DNA from: Syntrophaceae bacterium UBA6078
Lineage (GTDB): Bacteria; Desulfobacterota; Syntrophia; Syntrophales; UBA2210
Length of the DNA stretch: 64,000 nt
Assembly: GCA_002428735.1 (NCBI GenBank)
Contig: DIXO01000027.1
Span: 36,808-100,807, forward strand
Reading direction: 5' to 3'
The notes beneath the pieces are model-generated. The model had not been told where the DNA came from, searched no databases, and worked only from the letters and a program-made list of their open reading frames with translations. Below are positions 36,914 through 45,855 of this stretch, one piece after another. The translations under genes and the position numbers were made by a program. Each line of letters opens with the position of its first letter. Within the stretch, counting starts at the first letter, position 1.

Positions 36914-37555
36914 CTATCTTTCGATTAACGCCGCCAGATGGGTTCGCACGTCTCGATGCACCGCGTCGATGTCTCTGGAGGCGTCTATGACCCTGAATCG
37001 ATCCGGTTCCCCGCGGGCCAGCGCGAGGTATCCATCCCTGACGATCCGGTGAAACTCCAGTCGTTCCCGCTCAAACCGATCTTCGCGGGGAATATCCCCC
37101 GCGCTGCGCGCGCGATCCGTGATCCTGGCGAGCCCCGCATCGGCGGGGACATCAAACAGAAAGGTGAGGTCGGGCTTCAGCGACCGGGACGCGAAGTGGC
37201 AGAGCGACCGCACGTATTGTATCTCCTCACCTCTGCCATACCCCTGGTAGGCAAGGGTGGCATCGGAAAAGCGGTCACACAGGACGACCCTGCCCTCTTC
37301 CATCGCGGGGGCTATGACCTCTTCCACATGCTGGGCTCTGTCCGCTGCAAAGAGCAATAGCTCAGCTCTGCCCGACAAGGCAAGGGCCGTCTTGTCCAGC
37401 AGAATCTTCCGGAGTTCTCTCCCGAGAGGGGTCCCTCCCGGCTCGCCGGTGACGATACAGGATACTCCCAGTTCACTCAGATAATCTGCAGCCCGTCTTA
37501 CCTGCGTTGTCTTCCCGGAGCCTTCGATCCCCTCAAATGTAACGAACAAGCCCAT
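36914..37555 (-). CDS. tmk: Thymidylate kinase
   Basis: Tmk phosphorylates dTMP to dTDP. The 213-residue protein starts MGLFVTFEGIEGSGKTTQ, which includes the P-loop. The DRF(S)DATLAYQG (about residues 91-102) and the LID region LARITDRARSAG follow. I chose the ATG at 37555 for family agreement, although AAGGA lies unusually close to it; a GTG at 37570 is an alternative adding five residues. holB follows 5 bp after the stop. Confidence 0.92.
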   Translation of the reverse strand: MGLFVTFEGIEGSGKTTQVRRAADYLSELGVSCIVTGEPGGTPLGRELRKILLDKTALALSGRAELLLFAADRAQHVEEVIAPAMEEGRVVLCDRFSDATLAYQGYGRGEEIQYVRSLCHFASRSLKPDLTFLFDVPADAGLARITDRARSAGDIPREDRFERERLEFHRIVRDGYLALARGEPDRFRVIDASRDIDAVHRDVRTHLAALIER

Positions 37556-37596
37556 GTCCTTCAGCCCCACAGACAGGGAATATCAACGCCCGACCG

Positions 37597-37782
37597 CTAT
37601 TTATCTTTTCCCTCGGCGGGTTCTATGGCCTCCACCGGACAGATATCGGCACAGGCGCCGCAATCGGTGCACAGCTCGGGATCGATCACATATCTGTCTT
37701 CCCCCTCGCTGATCGCTTCAACAGGGCACTCATCTTCACAACTTCCACACGCGATACACTCTTCAGTAATGAAATATGCCAT
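37597..37782 (-). CDS. 2[4Fe-4S] ferredoxin
   Basis: This 61-residue ferredoxin has two clean cluster motifs, CIACGSCEDECP (residues 9-20) and CTDCGACADICP (38-49), binding two [4Fe-4S] clusters for low-potential electron transfer. The start MAYFITEECIACG is preceded by GGAGGG about 9 bases upstream. It is a single-gene unit between tmk and a lipoprotein gene. A small cytoplasmic ferredoxin of this type fits an anaerobic metabolism; the specific partner is not visible. Confidence 0.95.
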   Translation of the reverse strand: MAYFITEECIACGSCEDECPVEAISEGEDRYVIDPELCTDCGACADICPVEAIEPAEGKDK

Positions 37783-37930
37783 TGTATACCACCCTCCGAA
37801 CAAGTAAGTATTGAACGCTAAAAACCATCAACAACTTCGAAATAACTGTCCTCTTTGTCAGGATACTCGATCTTCTCACCCGGACAGAAACTCTTCTCTG
37901 TGAAAAACGCGGAGAATAAATGCACGCGGA

Positions 37931-38530
37931 CTAATGAGGCATGTGATCAATCATATCCCTGGCCACGCTTCGCGCGAAGGAAGTGAGATCGGGTTTGAAC
38001 CAGGTGTATTCCTTGGTGGCACAGTGATCCGCCTTCCACATGATCTGGCCCGTCCGCGCCGCTATCAGCTCCATGTTGAATCCCGCCTTGGCGAGAGTAT
38101 CGTCCCCCTGCGTCGTATAGTTCCAGAAATTGACATCCACCACAAGGAACGCGTCAACATCGCACGCCTGGCCGATATGCCGGCTCAGGTCGGGATCGGA
38201 AAAGTGTACCGTCTTCAGCTTCGCCAGGTAATCGGCAACGGCTTTGCGCAGGTTCTCGTCCCGTTCCGTCAGTTTTGCCACATCTTTCGGCGACAGTACC
38301 GTGGAAAACCACCCCTTCCCCCTGACAACATCCACGATAAGATCGCCTGCTACGTCCCCCGCCTCTTTCTCATACACACCCGGATTTACCGAAAGCACGC
38401 ATATTTTCTCAGGGTGAAATGTATCTATGCCGGGCGCGACCTGGGAGTAACGGAGCCCACCGCAGGATGCAAGCATCACGCAGAACGCTGTTGCAAAGAT
38501 CACGGCCGGCACTTTTCTCCGCATCATCAT
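37931..38530 (-). CDS. Putative outer-membrane lipoprotein, unknown function
   Basis: The 199-residue product has a signal peptide (VIFATAFCVMLASCGG) with a lipobox cysteine. The mature part shows a GDVAGDLIVDVVRGKGWF segment, a hydrophilic helix region and ACDVDAFLVVDVNFWNYTT, then IMWKADHCATKEY. This style, a CsgG/GNA1162-like fold where the protein acts on a common partner, resembles the lipoprotein found between hisB and hisA in this window, but similarity is limited. Function unknown. It sits 18 bp downstream of the IspH-UbiA gene on the same strand and may be the last gene of that operon. Confidence 0.7.
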   Translation of the reverse strand: MMMRRKVPAVIFATAFCVMLASCGGLRYSQVAPGIDTFHPEKICVLSVNPGVYEKEAGDVAGDLIVDVVRGKGWFSTVLSPKDVAKLTERDENLRKAVADYLAKLKTVHFSDPDLSRHIGQACDVDAFLVVDVNFWNYTTQGDDTLAKAGFNMELIAARTGQIMWKADHCATKEYTWFKPDLTSFARSVARDMIDHMPH

Positions 38531-38548
38531 TCCTCCCGGACAGGCGTT

Positions 38549-40264
38549 CTACAGCTTTGTTGCGACAAGCCAGAGACAGGCACCCGCCCCGGCTATGATA
38601 TAATTCAGACCCAGCAATCCTTCCAAGGCCATCCTGGAAAACCGGGATTTCTTATCACAAAGTCCCTGACAAATCCATATATAAAACAGCGGCAGCAGCA
38701 GGACCAGACTCACGGAAGGAACCCAACCGAAGGGAAATGCCGCGATCAGCAAGGCGCCCGTGAAAACCGTCATCCCTTGCAACAGGAGCCTGGCGGGGCC
38801 TTCTCCCATCACAATGGGTATTGTTTCCCGGCCGATCAGCCGGTCGCTCTGGATATCCAGGGTATCGGAAAGGACCGATTTTGAAAAAACCAGGGTAAAT
38901 ACGAAAACAAACGCCACGATCATGCCGCAGGTGATATCCAGACTGACGCTTATCTGCGGGATGACAGCCGTGACGGAAGCCCAGGCCACAGCGGTAAAAA
39001 AGTTCTTTGAACCGGGGAGATCCTCCAGCCGTTTTCCCCACACATTGACCGTGTACAGGACGCCAAAGAGCGCAACCGCGCCAACCAGTATAAAGGGGGC
39101 CGGTCCCGCGATGAAGGATAATGCCAGGGCAAGGGTGATGGAAGCAACAGCGGCCGTCATGTAGATTCTCTTGTGCCGCAGGTATGATTTTTCCCTGAAA
39201 CTCCCCTTGATCCTCCCGAAACTCCGCCCCTGCAGCCGATTGATGGTATGGATGGCATACACGCACAGCGAGGCGATCATAAGGTGTGATACGTTCACCG
39301 GAAGGCGCTGGAGCAGCATGCTGACCAGCGAGAGGAACCCGGCTCCGATGGCGGAGGAGATATCTGTCCTGACCAGCGATATCCAGAGATCGTACAGTCC
39401 TCTCAGACCCCCCGGCATTTCCCCCTTCCTCTCGTGGATCAGGAAATCGATCACCCCTTCCGTAATCCAGTTCGGCGTGGATGCCCCCGCGGATACACCG
39501 ATGCTTCCTCGCCAATTCAGATCAATGCCGTCAAGCTCCTCGGCAGTCTCCACGTGGAGCGTGCGGGCCCCGCATTCCCGGGATATTTCGGCAAGCCTCC
39601 GGGTATTCGCGCTGTCCTTTCCTCCCACAATGATCATTCCATCCAGTTCGGAGGCCATCTTTTTGATTTCCGCCTGTCTTCTCTCGGTGGAATCACATAT
39701 GGTGTCAAATATGAGGGCTTCCGGAAATGCGCGTTTGATTTCCCCCGTGATTTCTTTGTATTTCGCCGAATCCTGCGTGGTCTGGGCGACGACACACATC
39801 TTTCCGGAACGGGGCAACGCAGCGACGTCCTTCGGATCATTGATGACCACGCCCCTCCCCGACGCGTATCCGAGAAGGCTGACAACCTCGGGGTGCTCCC
39901 TGTCTCCCACAATGACCACCGCGTGGCCCCGCGAGGCATGTTTCTTGATGATCGCCTGAACACTCGCGACACGCGGACAGGTGGCGTCCACGATCTCCAG
40001 CCCTTTTTCCTTTATCCGTTCCCGCTCCCGGGGCGAGATCCCGTGGGCCCGTATCACGATAATGCCATCCTGAATCGAGTCAATATTCTCCACAGGGACA
40101 ACCCCGCGCTCCCGGAGGAGCGCAACCGTCTGGGGATTGTGTATCAGGGGGCCATAGGTATACACCTTCATCCCCTCCCTGTCGCGGGTCAGCGCGAGGA
40201 CCATGTCAACCGCCCTCTTCACGCCCATGCAAAACCCGGCTGTTTCAGCAAGCCTGATTCCCAC
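38549..40264 (-). CDS. ispH: IspH (HMBPP reductase) fused to a UbiA-type prenyltransferase domain
   Basis: Residues 1-280 are IspH, the last enzyme of the MEP isoprenoid route, with cluster cysteines C12 (AGFCMGV), C96 (DATCPRV) and C190 (DTICDST), plus RAHG and VSAGASTP. Residues 295-571 are a UbiA-like membrane domain of about seven to nine hydrophobic segments. The second Asp motif SDTLDIQSDRLIGRETIPI (about 466-484) is intact, with D467, D470 and D474. The first site, normally NDxxDxxxD, reads NRLQGRSFG and has no Asp. The frame is continuous, with no stop between the parts. The gene is downstream of dxs and tlyA in an isoprenoid operon. The product may carry out MEP synthesis and act on a prenyl substrate; the prenyltransferase function is unproven. 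Confidence 0.9.
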   Translation of the reverse strand: MGIRLAETAGFCMGVKRAVDMVLALTRDREGMKVYTYGPLIHNPQTVALLRERGVVPVENIDSIQDGIIVIRAHGISPRERERIKEKGLEIVDATCPRVASVQAIIKKHASRGHAVVIVGDREHPEVVSLLGYASGRGVVINDPKDVAALPRSGKMCVVAQTTQDSAKYKEITGEIKRAFPEALIFDTICDSTERRQAEIKKMASELDGMIIVGGKDSANTRRLAEISRECGARTLHVETAEELDGIDLNWRGSIGVSAGASTPNWITEGVIDFLIHERKGEMPGGLRGLYDLWISLVRTDISSAIGAGFLSLVSMLLQRLPVNVSHLMIASLCVYAIHTINRLQGRSFGRIKGSFREKSYLRHKRIYMTAAVASITLALALSFIAGPAPFILVGAVALFGVLYTVNVWGKRLEDLPGSKNFFTAVAWASVTAVIPQISVSLDITCGMIVAFVFVFTLVFSKSVLSDTLDIQSDRLIGRETIPIVMGEGPARLLLQGMTVFTGALLIAAFPFGWVPSVSLVLLLPLFYIWICQGLCDKKSRFSRMALEGLLGLNYIIAGAGACLWLVATKL

Positions 40265-40284
40265 TTCTTTCCTCGTCTACGATC

Positions 40285-41028
40285 TTATCGCCTGCGGGCA
40301 TACAGGAAAAATTCCCTGTTGCCGGCCGGACCGGTAATAGGTGATTCGCAGATCCCCGCCACCTCAAGACCCAGTTCCTCCGCGAATGTCGCGATTTCCT
40401 CAACAACCCGGCGATGCACGGCGGGATCCCGCACAACCCCCTTTCCCACCTCGCCTCTCCCCGCCTCGAACTGCGGTTTGATCAAAGCCAGGATGGAGCC
40501 TCCCATGGCTGTGAGGCCGAGGGCTACGGGAAGCACCAGTTTCAGGGAAATAAAAGAGACATCGATAACGGCGAGATCGATTGCGTCCTCTATCCCTTCA
40601 CCGGAAAAGTATCTGATATTGGTTTTTTCGAAGAGGGCCACCCGTTTGTCTGTCCGGAGCTTCCAGTCAATCTGGCCGTATCCCACATCGATGGCGTACA
40701 CCTTCTTCGCCCCCCGCTGGAGGAGGCAATCGGTGAATCCGCCGGTGGCGGCACCGATATCCAGGGCCGCCATACCCGCCACATCGATGCCGAAGGTCAT
40801 GAGCGCCCCCTCGAGCTTCAAGCCCCCACGGCTGACATAGGGATTCCCCTCCCCCTTTATCCGTATCCCGGCATCGTGGCGGACAAGAGCGCCTGCCTTG
40901 TCGATACGCTCCTCCTCGACCACCACCACCCCCGCCATGATGAGCGCCTTTGCCTTCTCGCGGGTCGGGGCGAGTCCCCTGTCGACCATGAGTCGATCCA
41001 GTCTGGTTTTTAAATGATGTTCCTTCAT
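40285..41028 (-). CDS. tlyA: TlyA-family rRNA 2'-O-methyltransferase
   Basis: The 247-residue protein carries an N-terminal S4 RNA-binding domain (RLDRLMVDRGLAPTREKAKA). An FtsJ-like methyltransferase domain follows, with the SAM-binding ALDIGAATGGFTDCLLQRGA (about residues 88-107) and VIDVSFISLKLVLP. TlyA enzymes methylate 2'-OH groups of rRNA; the older annotation is haemolysin A. It lies between dxs and ispH::ubiA, 20 bp from the latter, on the same strand, a location seen in many genomes where tlyA joins the xseAB-ispA-dxs cluster. Confidence 0.92.
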   Translation of the reverse strand: MKEHHLKTRLDRLMVDRGLAPTREKAKALIMAGVVVVEEERIDKAGALVRHDAGIRIKGEGNPYVSRGGLKLEGALMTFGIDVAGMAALDIGAATGGFTDCLLQRGAKKVYAIDVGYGQIDWKLRTDKRVALFEKTNIRYFSGEGIEDAIDLAVIDVSFISLKLVLPVALGLTAMGGSILALIKPQFEAGRGEVGKGVVRDPAVHRRVVEEIATFAEELGLEVAGICESPITGPAGNREFFLYARRR

Positions 41029-41085
41029 CCGGCTGGGTCCTCGCGGGGATGCGGGGAAACGGGCCTCGGCCTGATCTGCCGCCCT

Positions 41086-42975
41086 TCAACGGGAGGCCAG
41101 CAGGGCTCGAACACCCCGCGCTATGCCATGCGCATCGATTCCCTGCTGTTGTCTGAGCTCGGCCTGCGTTCCCTGTTCCACAAAGGTGTCCCCAATACCG
41201 AGTCGCTTTACCGTCACCCCGGATATTCTTTCCTCTTCGAAGATCTCAAGGACCGCGCTGCCGAACCCCCCCATGAGGACATTTTCTTCGACGATAAGGA
41301 TCTTTTTGCATGCGGTGGCAACTTCGCACAACAAGGCCCGGTCGAGCGGTTTCACAAACCGGCTGTTGACCACGGTCGCTTCGATCCCTTCACCCGCCAG
41401 TTCCTCCGCGGCATCCAGGGCGGGATATACCGTGGAGCCGATGGCCATGACCCCCACGTCTTTTCCTTCGCGCACGATTTCCGCTTTTCCTATCTCGATG
41501 CATGCCGGTTTTTCGTCCAGGGGAACGCCCACGCCGCTGCCGCGGGGGTAACGGATCGACACGGGGACTCCGCATTCCACGGCCGTCTTGAGCATGTGCT
41601 GGAGCTCGTTTTCATCCTTCGGGGCCATGATAACCATATGCGGTATGGAGCGCAGGTAGGAGAAATCAAAGAGGCCGTGGTGCGTCGGGCCGTCTTCTCC
41701 GACGATCCCTCCCCGGTCGAGGGCGAAGACAACGGGAAGCTTCTGCAGACACACGTCGTGGAGCACCTGGTCATACGCCCGCTGGAGAAAGGTGGAGTAT
41801 ATGGCCACAATGGGAACAAAACCCTCCGTAGCCAGGCCCGCGGCAAAGGTGACACCGTGCTGCTCGGCGATGCCCACATCGTAGAACCGTTCGGGGATCT
41901 CGAGCGCAAACCGGTCAAGACCCGTCCCTCCCGTCATGGCCGCTGTGATAGCCACAATGGCGGGATTTTCCCGCGCCAGTTGCAGCACCGTATCACCGAA
42001 CACCGTGGTGTACGAAGGCTTGGCGCCGTTCGAGGCGATGGATTTCCCCGTGGCAAGATCGAAGGGGCCGATCCCGTGGAACCGGGCGGGGTCCTCCTCG
42101 GCGAATCGGTACCCCTTCCCCTTCTTGGTGATGACATGCACAAGAACGGGCCGTTCCATAGTGCGGACGTTTTCAAGATTCTTGATCAGGTTATCCAGCC
42201 GATGACCTTCGAGGGGCCCCACATACTTGAATCCCAGCTCTTCGAACAGCATCCCCGGAAGAACAAATCCCTTCAACGACTCCTCGGCCTTCCGGGCAAA
42301 CTTGATCACCTGCTCCCCCACACCGGGAACCGTCTTCAGGAAGTCGTGGATCTTGGCCCGGAGGCGCGTAATCTGCTGTCCCGTCATGGCGCGGTTCAGA
42401 TAGGACGACATGGCCCCCACATTCGGAGAGATCGACATCTCGTTGTCGTTCACTATGACGATCAAGTCCTTCTCGCGTTCCCCGGACCAGTTGAGGGCCT
42501 CAAAGGCCATACCGGCCGTCATGGAACCGTCTCCGATGACGGCGATCACCTTGAAATCATCGTCCTTCAGGCATCGGGCGTCGGCGATCCCCGCGGCGGC
42601 GGAGATGGAGGTGCTGCTGTGTCCGGCGCCGAAGACGTCGTAGACACTTTCATGCCGTTTGGGAAAGCCGCTGATCCCTCCCATCTTCCTGAGGGTGTGA
42701 AATGAATCTCTCCTCCCCGTGATGATCTTGTGCGCATAGGCCTGGTGCCCCACATCCCAGATTACCCTGTCGTGGGGCGTATCGAAAACGAAATGGACGG
42801 CGAGGGTAAGCTCCACCGCTCCCAGAGACGGAGCCAGGTGCCCCCCGTTTTTTGAGACAACCTCCAGCATTTTCTCCCGGATCTCTCCGGCGAGGATGTT
42901 CAGTTCTTTGATGCCAAGGCGCCGTATATCTGCAGGGCTGTTGATCCCCTCCAGTATGCCTGTTTTTTCATCCAT
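41086..42975 (-). CDS. dxs: 1-deoxy-D-xylulose-5-phosphate synthase
   Basis: Dxs makes DXP from pyruvate and glyceraldehyde 3-phosphate, the first step of the MEP pathway. The 629-residue protein has GHQAYAHKIITGRRDSF, the ThDP motif GDGSMTAGMAFEALN (about residues 155-169), DRFALEIPERFYDVGIAEQH and FGSAVLEIFEE at the C-terminus. I chose the ATG at 42975, with GGGAGA nine bases upstream, over a TTG at 43002. It lies 47 bp downstream of ispA on the same strand. Confidence 0.95.
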   Translation of the reverse strand: MDEKTGILEGINSPADIRRLGIKELNILAGEIREKMLEVVSKNGGHLAPSLGAVELTLAVHFVFDTPHDRVIWDVGHQAYAHKIITGRRDSFHTLRKMGGISGFPKRHESVYDVFGAGHSSTSISAAAGIADARCLKDDDFKVIAVIGDGSMTAGMAFEALNWSGEREKDLIVIVNDNEMSISPNVGAMSSYLNRAMTGQQITRLRAKIHDFLKTVPGVGEQVIKFARKAEESLKGFVLPGMLFEELGFKYVGPLEGHRLDNLIKNLENVRTMERPVLVHVITKKGKGYRFAEEDPARFHGIGPFDLATGKSIASNGAKPSYTTVFGDTVLQLARENPAIVAITAAMTGGTGLDRFALEIPERFYDVGIAEQHGVTFAAGLATEGFVPIVAIYSTFLQRAYDQVLHDVCLQKLPVVFALDRGGIVGEDGPTHHGLFDFSYLRSIPHMVIMAPKDENELQHMLKTAVECGVPVSIRYPRGSGVGVPLDEKPACIEIGKAEIVREGKDVGVMAIGSTVYPALDAAEELAGEGIEATVVNSRFVKPLDRALLCEVATACKKILIVEENVLMGGFGSAVLEIFEEERISGVTVKRLGIGDTFVEQGTQAELRQQQGIDAHGIARGVRALLASR

Positions 42976-43022
42976 GAATATGTCTCCCGCTTCCGGGTGC
43001 AATATGCCGCCCGGAACGTACC

Positions 43023-43931
43023 CTATGATTTCCGCTCCGCCATAAATCGCGCGATCAGCCGCAGGGGTTCGGCTTTTTTATCAAAACGGTCTATGTCGGC
43101 CAACGCGCCTTCCACCAGCCGGCGCATCTCCGTCCGGGATCGATCGATCCCGATCAGCGCCGGATAGGTCGCCTTGCCTCGCCCTTTGTCGCTTCCCACA
43201 TCCTTTCCCAGCACCGCCCGGGAACTTTCGACATTCAGTAGGTCGTCCGCTATCTGGAAGGCAAGCCCCACCTTGTCCCCATATGCCGACAGGGCATCGA
43301 GATCGTCCGATCCGCCACCCGCAAGCAGCGCCCCCGCCCGGATGGAAACGGTTATCAGGGCCTGCGTCTTATGGGTATGTATGAACCGCACCCGCTCCAT
43401 ATCGACTGCTTCCCCCTCCGCCCTGAGGTCCGCCACCTGCCCCCCCACCATCCCCTGAAAGCCGGCCGCTGTGGCAATCTCGCGAATAACCGTCAGCCCT
43501 GTTTCAGGGGAGACCCGGGGATGAGTCATGGACAGGAGGTAAAAAGCCTCCGTGAGAAGGGCGTCCCCCGCCAGAATCGCGATTCCTTCGCCGAACATCT
43601 TGTGATTGGTCGGTTTTCCCCTCCGGTAGTCATCGTCGTCCATTGCCGGGAGGTCGTCATGTATCAGAGAGTAAGTATGGATCATTTCAAGGGCGCAGGC
43701 AGCGGGGAGAACGATCTCGGCGCTGCCTCCCAGCGCCTCCGCTGAAGCCATGCACAGAATGGGCCGGAGCCGCTTTCCGCCTGCAAAGAGGGAATAGCGC
43801 ATGGCGCCGAGAATCTCAGAAGACATCCCGCCCTGTTCGGGAAGGTATCCATCAAGGGCCCGGTCGACCACCCTTTTTTTTTCCTCACGGTACTCGTCCA
43901 GCGAAATGCTAAGGCTCGCCACTCCCTCCAT
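43023..43931 (-). CDS. ispA: Polyprenyl diphosphate synthase (farnesyl/geranyl type)
   Basis: The 302-residue protein condenses isopentenyl diphosphate with allylic substrate. The first Asp-rich motif DDLPAMDDDD (about residues 86-95) and second FQIADDLLNVE are complete. The residues before the first motif read MIHTYSLIHDDL, typical of short-chain synthases of the farnesyl group, so a C15 product is likely. The start is uncertain: ATG at 43931 has AGGAAGGGG close upstream; GTG at 43922 and an earlier TTG at 43943 are alternatives. It overlaps xseB and lies upstream of dxs. Confidence 0.93.
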   Translation of the reverse strand: MEGVASLSISLDEYREEKKRVVDRALDGYLPEQGGMSSEILGAMRYSLFAGGKRLRPILCMASAEALGGSAEIVLPAACALEMIHTYSLIHDDLPAMDDDDYRRGKPTNHKMFGEGIAILAGDALLTEAFYLLSMTHPRVSPETGLTVIREIATAAGFQGMVGGQVADLRAEGEAVDMERVRFIHTHKTQALITVSIRAGALLAGGGSDDLDALSAYGDKVGLAFQIADDLLNVESSRAVLGKDVGSDKGRGKATYPALIGIDRSRTEMRRLVEGALADIDRFDKKAEPLRLIARFMAERKS

Positions 43932-44151
43932 CCCCTTCCTCAAAAGGCCTGATCTTTAAAGCATCCCCCTCCCTGAGCAGGATCTCGACCTTCCTCTCGG
44001 CCTCGTCGAGTTTGTCTGAGCAGAACCGGGAGAGTTTGATTCCCTCTTCGAATGCTTTGAGCGATTCGTCCAGGGTAAGGTCTCCCTCCTCCATCTTCCT
44101 GACAATCTCTTCCAGTTGTTCAAGTGCCTTTTCAAACTTCTTTTCCGCCAT
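43909..44151 (-). CDS. xseB: Exodeoxyribonuclease VII small subunit
   Basis: The 80-residue protein has the typical XseB core: FEKALEQLEEIVRKMEEGDL, LDESLKAFEEGIKLSRFC and LDEAERKVEILL. It is the partner of XseA and makes many copies per enzyme. Its start overlaps the xseA end by 20 bp and its end overlaps ispA; co-translation is likely. Length and position match the family. Confidence 0.94.
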   Translation of the reverse strand: MAEKKFEKALEQLEEIVRKMEEGDLTLDESLKAFEEGIKLSRFCSDKLDEAERKVEILLREGDALKIRPFEEGDGGSGEP

Positions 44152-45478
44152 TATTTTGCTCCCGTGAAACAGTGGTCACCCGCGCCGTGAACCGGCCCGA
44201 TGCAACTCGCACATGGACGCTGTCATCCACCGCGAGCACCCCGGCATCCCGGACGACCGTGCCGTCCGGCAGCCGTATAATGCCAAAGCCCCGCGCCAGA
44301 ACTGAGAGAGGATTGAGGGTATCCAGGAGCCCAATATCTCTCATCAGAATGCTCCGCGCGGTTTCGATGCGGGATCGGACCCGTGCCTCCAGTTCCCCCC
44401 TCACGCGCTGGGCGGTTCGTCGCAGGCCATCAATGCGTGCGGCCGGCGTGAACCGGATCAACAGTTTCCGCGCGGGGAGCAGACCGCTTCTTCGCATTGC
44501 CAGGATACGCCGCATGGCGGCCGTCAGTCTCGCCTGCTGATCATCAAGTCCGATCCGCAGGTCTTCTATCCTCCCCCGCGGATCACGCAGGCGTTCCGCC
44601 GTCGTTGCCACCCTGGTCGTCCATCCGCGCAGCAACACCCGGCAGGCAAGGATCAGCCGCGATCGCACCCTCCGGATCCGCTCCTGGAGATCCCTTCTGT
44701 CGGGGACCACCAGCTCTGCCGCGGCGGAGGGCGTCGGGGCCCTGAGATCGGCCACGAAGTCCGCAATGGTAAAGTCAATCTCATGGCCAACAGCCGATAT
44801 GACGGGAATTCTCGATGACCAGATCGCCCGCGCGACCCGTTCATCGTTGAAACAGAAGAGATCCTCCAGCGACCCTCCTCCCCGCGCGACGATAATCACA
44901 TCGACCCCGGCCGTGTTCAGAGCGGCAATGGCGGCGCATATCTCGCCCGGCGCCTCACGTCCCTGGACGGCCGCCGGGGCGATTACCACGTCCACCGAGG
45001 GGAATCTCCTTCCGGTGATATGCAGGATATCCCTGATTGCCGCTCCTGAAGGAGAGGTGACGATGCCAATCCGTTCAGGGAGGAACGGAATCCGCCTCTT
45101 ATGGGAGAGATCGAAAAGTCCCTCGTGCTCCAGGCGTGCCTTGAGCTGTTCGAAGGCCTTCTGGAGAGCCCCGAGTCCCTGCGGCTCCGCGGTGTCAAGA
45201 ATGAGCTGATACTCTCCCCGCGCCGGATAGACATTTACTCTCCCCCTGCAGATGATCTGCATCCCTTCTTCAAGATCAAATCCCATCCGCGCCACGGAAC
45301 TCCTGAAGGCAACCACGCGTATCTGGCTCATCTCGTCCTTGAGGGTAGCGTAGATGTGGCCTGAGGCGGGACGGCGCAGATTGGATATCTCCCCGGTCAC
45401 CCATATGAGCCCGAACTCTGACTCCAGGGTCTGTTTAATGGCCTCGGTCAGTTGCGTAACGGTCAGTATCGTTTGCAT
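44132..45478 (-). CDS. xseA: Exodeoxyribonuclease VII large subunit
   Basis: XseA cuts single-stranded DNA in both directions. The 448-residue protein starts MQTILTVTQLTEAIKQTLES. It has an OB domain (VTGEISNLRRPASGHIYATL), the catalytic region with IGIVTSPSGAAIRDILH and DVIIVARGGGSLEDLFCFND, and SRIPVISAVGHEIDFTIADFVADLRAPTPSAAAE (seen in parts). An earlier frame start at 45523 adds residues without family support. The 3' end overlaps xseB. Upstream lies a 377-bp gap that may hold its promoter. Confidence 0.94.
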   Translation of the reverse strand: MQTILTVTQLTEAIKQTLESEFGLIWVTGEISNLRRPASGHIYATLKDEMSQIRVVAFRSSVARMGFDLEEGMQIICRGRVNVYPARGEYQLILDTAEPQGLGALQKAFEQLKARLEHEGLFDLSHKRRIPFLPERIGIVTSPSGAAIRDILHITGRRFPSVDVVIAPAAVQGREAPGEICAAIAALNTAGVDVIIVARGGGSLEDLFCFNDERVARAIWSSRIPVISAVGHEIDFTIADFVADLRAPTPSAAAELVVPDRRDLQERIRRVRSRLILACRVLLRGWTTRVATTAERLRDPRGRIEDLRIGLDDQQARLTAAMRRILAMRRSGLLPARKLLIRFTPAARIDGLRRTAQRVRGELEARVRSRIETARSILMRDIGLLDTLNPLSVLARGFGIIRLPDGTVVRDAGVLAVDDSVHVRVASGRFTARVTTVSREQNNGGKEV

Positions 45479-45855
45479 GAAAATTCCCGGTACGGCGCTT
45501 ATGACAGATGCTGGCCGTCTCACAAAGGATCACACCCGGCGCACGTATTCGATTGATATTTCTCCCCGCTTTGTGTCGGTGGGAACGGGAAAGGGAGGGC
45601 AGCACAATGGAACGCTTGTATAGCATTCAAGAAACGCACACACCGGCAAGATACAGAGACGTGGAAGCCGTAACAATCATCCTGCATCCCGTCAATCGCG
45701 CCTCGCTCACATTGCTGCGTTCGCCATCCGCCTTATAAAAAGAAGCGTACGCAGTTGAACGCTCGGCATATGGTGAGCTTCAAGGATCCACGGGGCAGTC
45801 GTTTGTCAGCGGGAAGAAACTCCTCTGCCGATCGTGCGACATCCGGCAAAGCCCT
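45479..45855. other. Gap between xseA and rpoD, no gene seen
   Basis: I find no gene here on either strand, and no tRNA-like fold. It should contain the promoter of the xseA operon (read leftward) and the end of the rpoD transcript, which also runs leftward. The only structure noted is the possible terminator annotated separately at 45736-45764. Confidence 0.5.
45736..45764 (-). terminator. Possible terminator downstream of rpoD
   Basis: On the minus strand GAGCGT pairs with ACGCTTC (one bulged base) around a 10-base loop, followed by TCTTTTT. It lies about 90 bp beyond the rpoD stop. The stem is short, so it is moderate evidence only. Confidence 0.4.

Noticed and set aside
41014..42705. Open frame antisense to dxs and the end of tlyA
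   Set aside because: Low-complexity shadow of GC-rich coding; no motif found.
45479..45855. Possible tRNA downstream of rpoD
   Set aside because: I looked for a GTTCGAAT-type T-loop and cloverleaf arms in both directions and found none.
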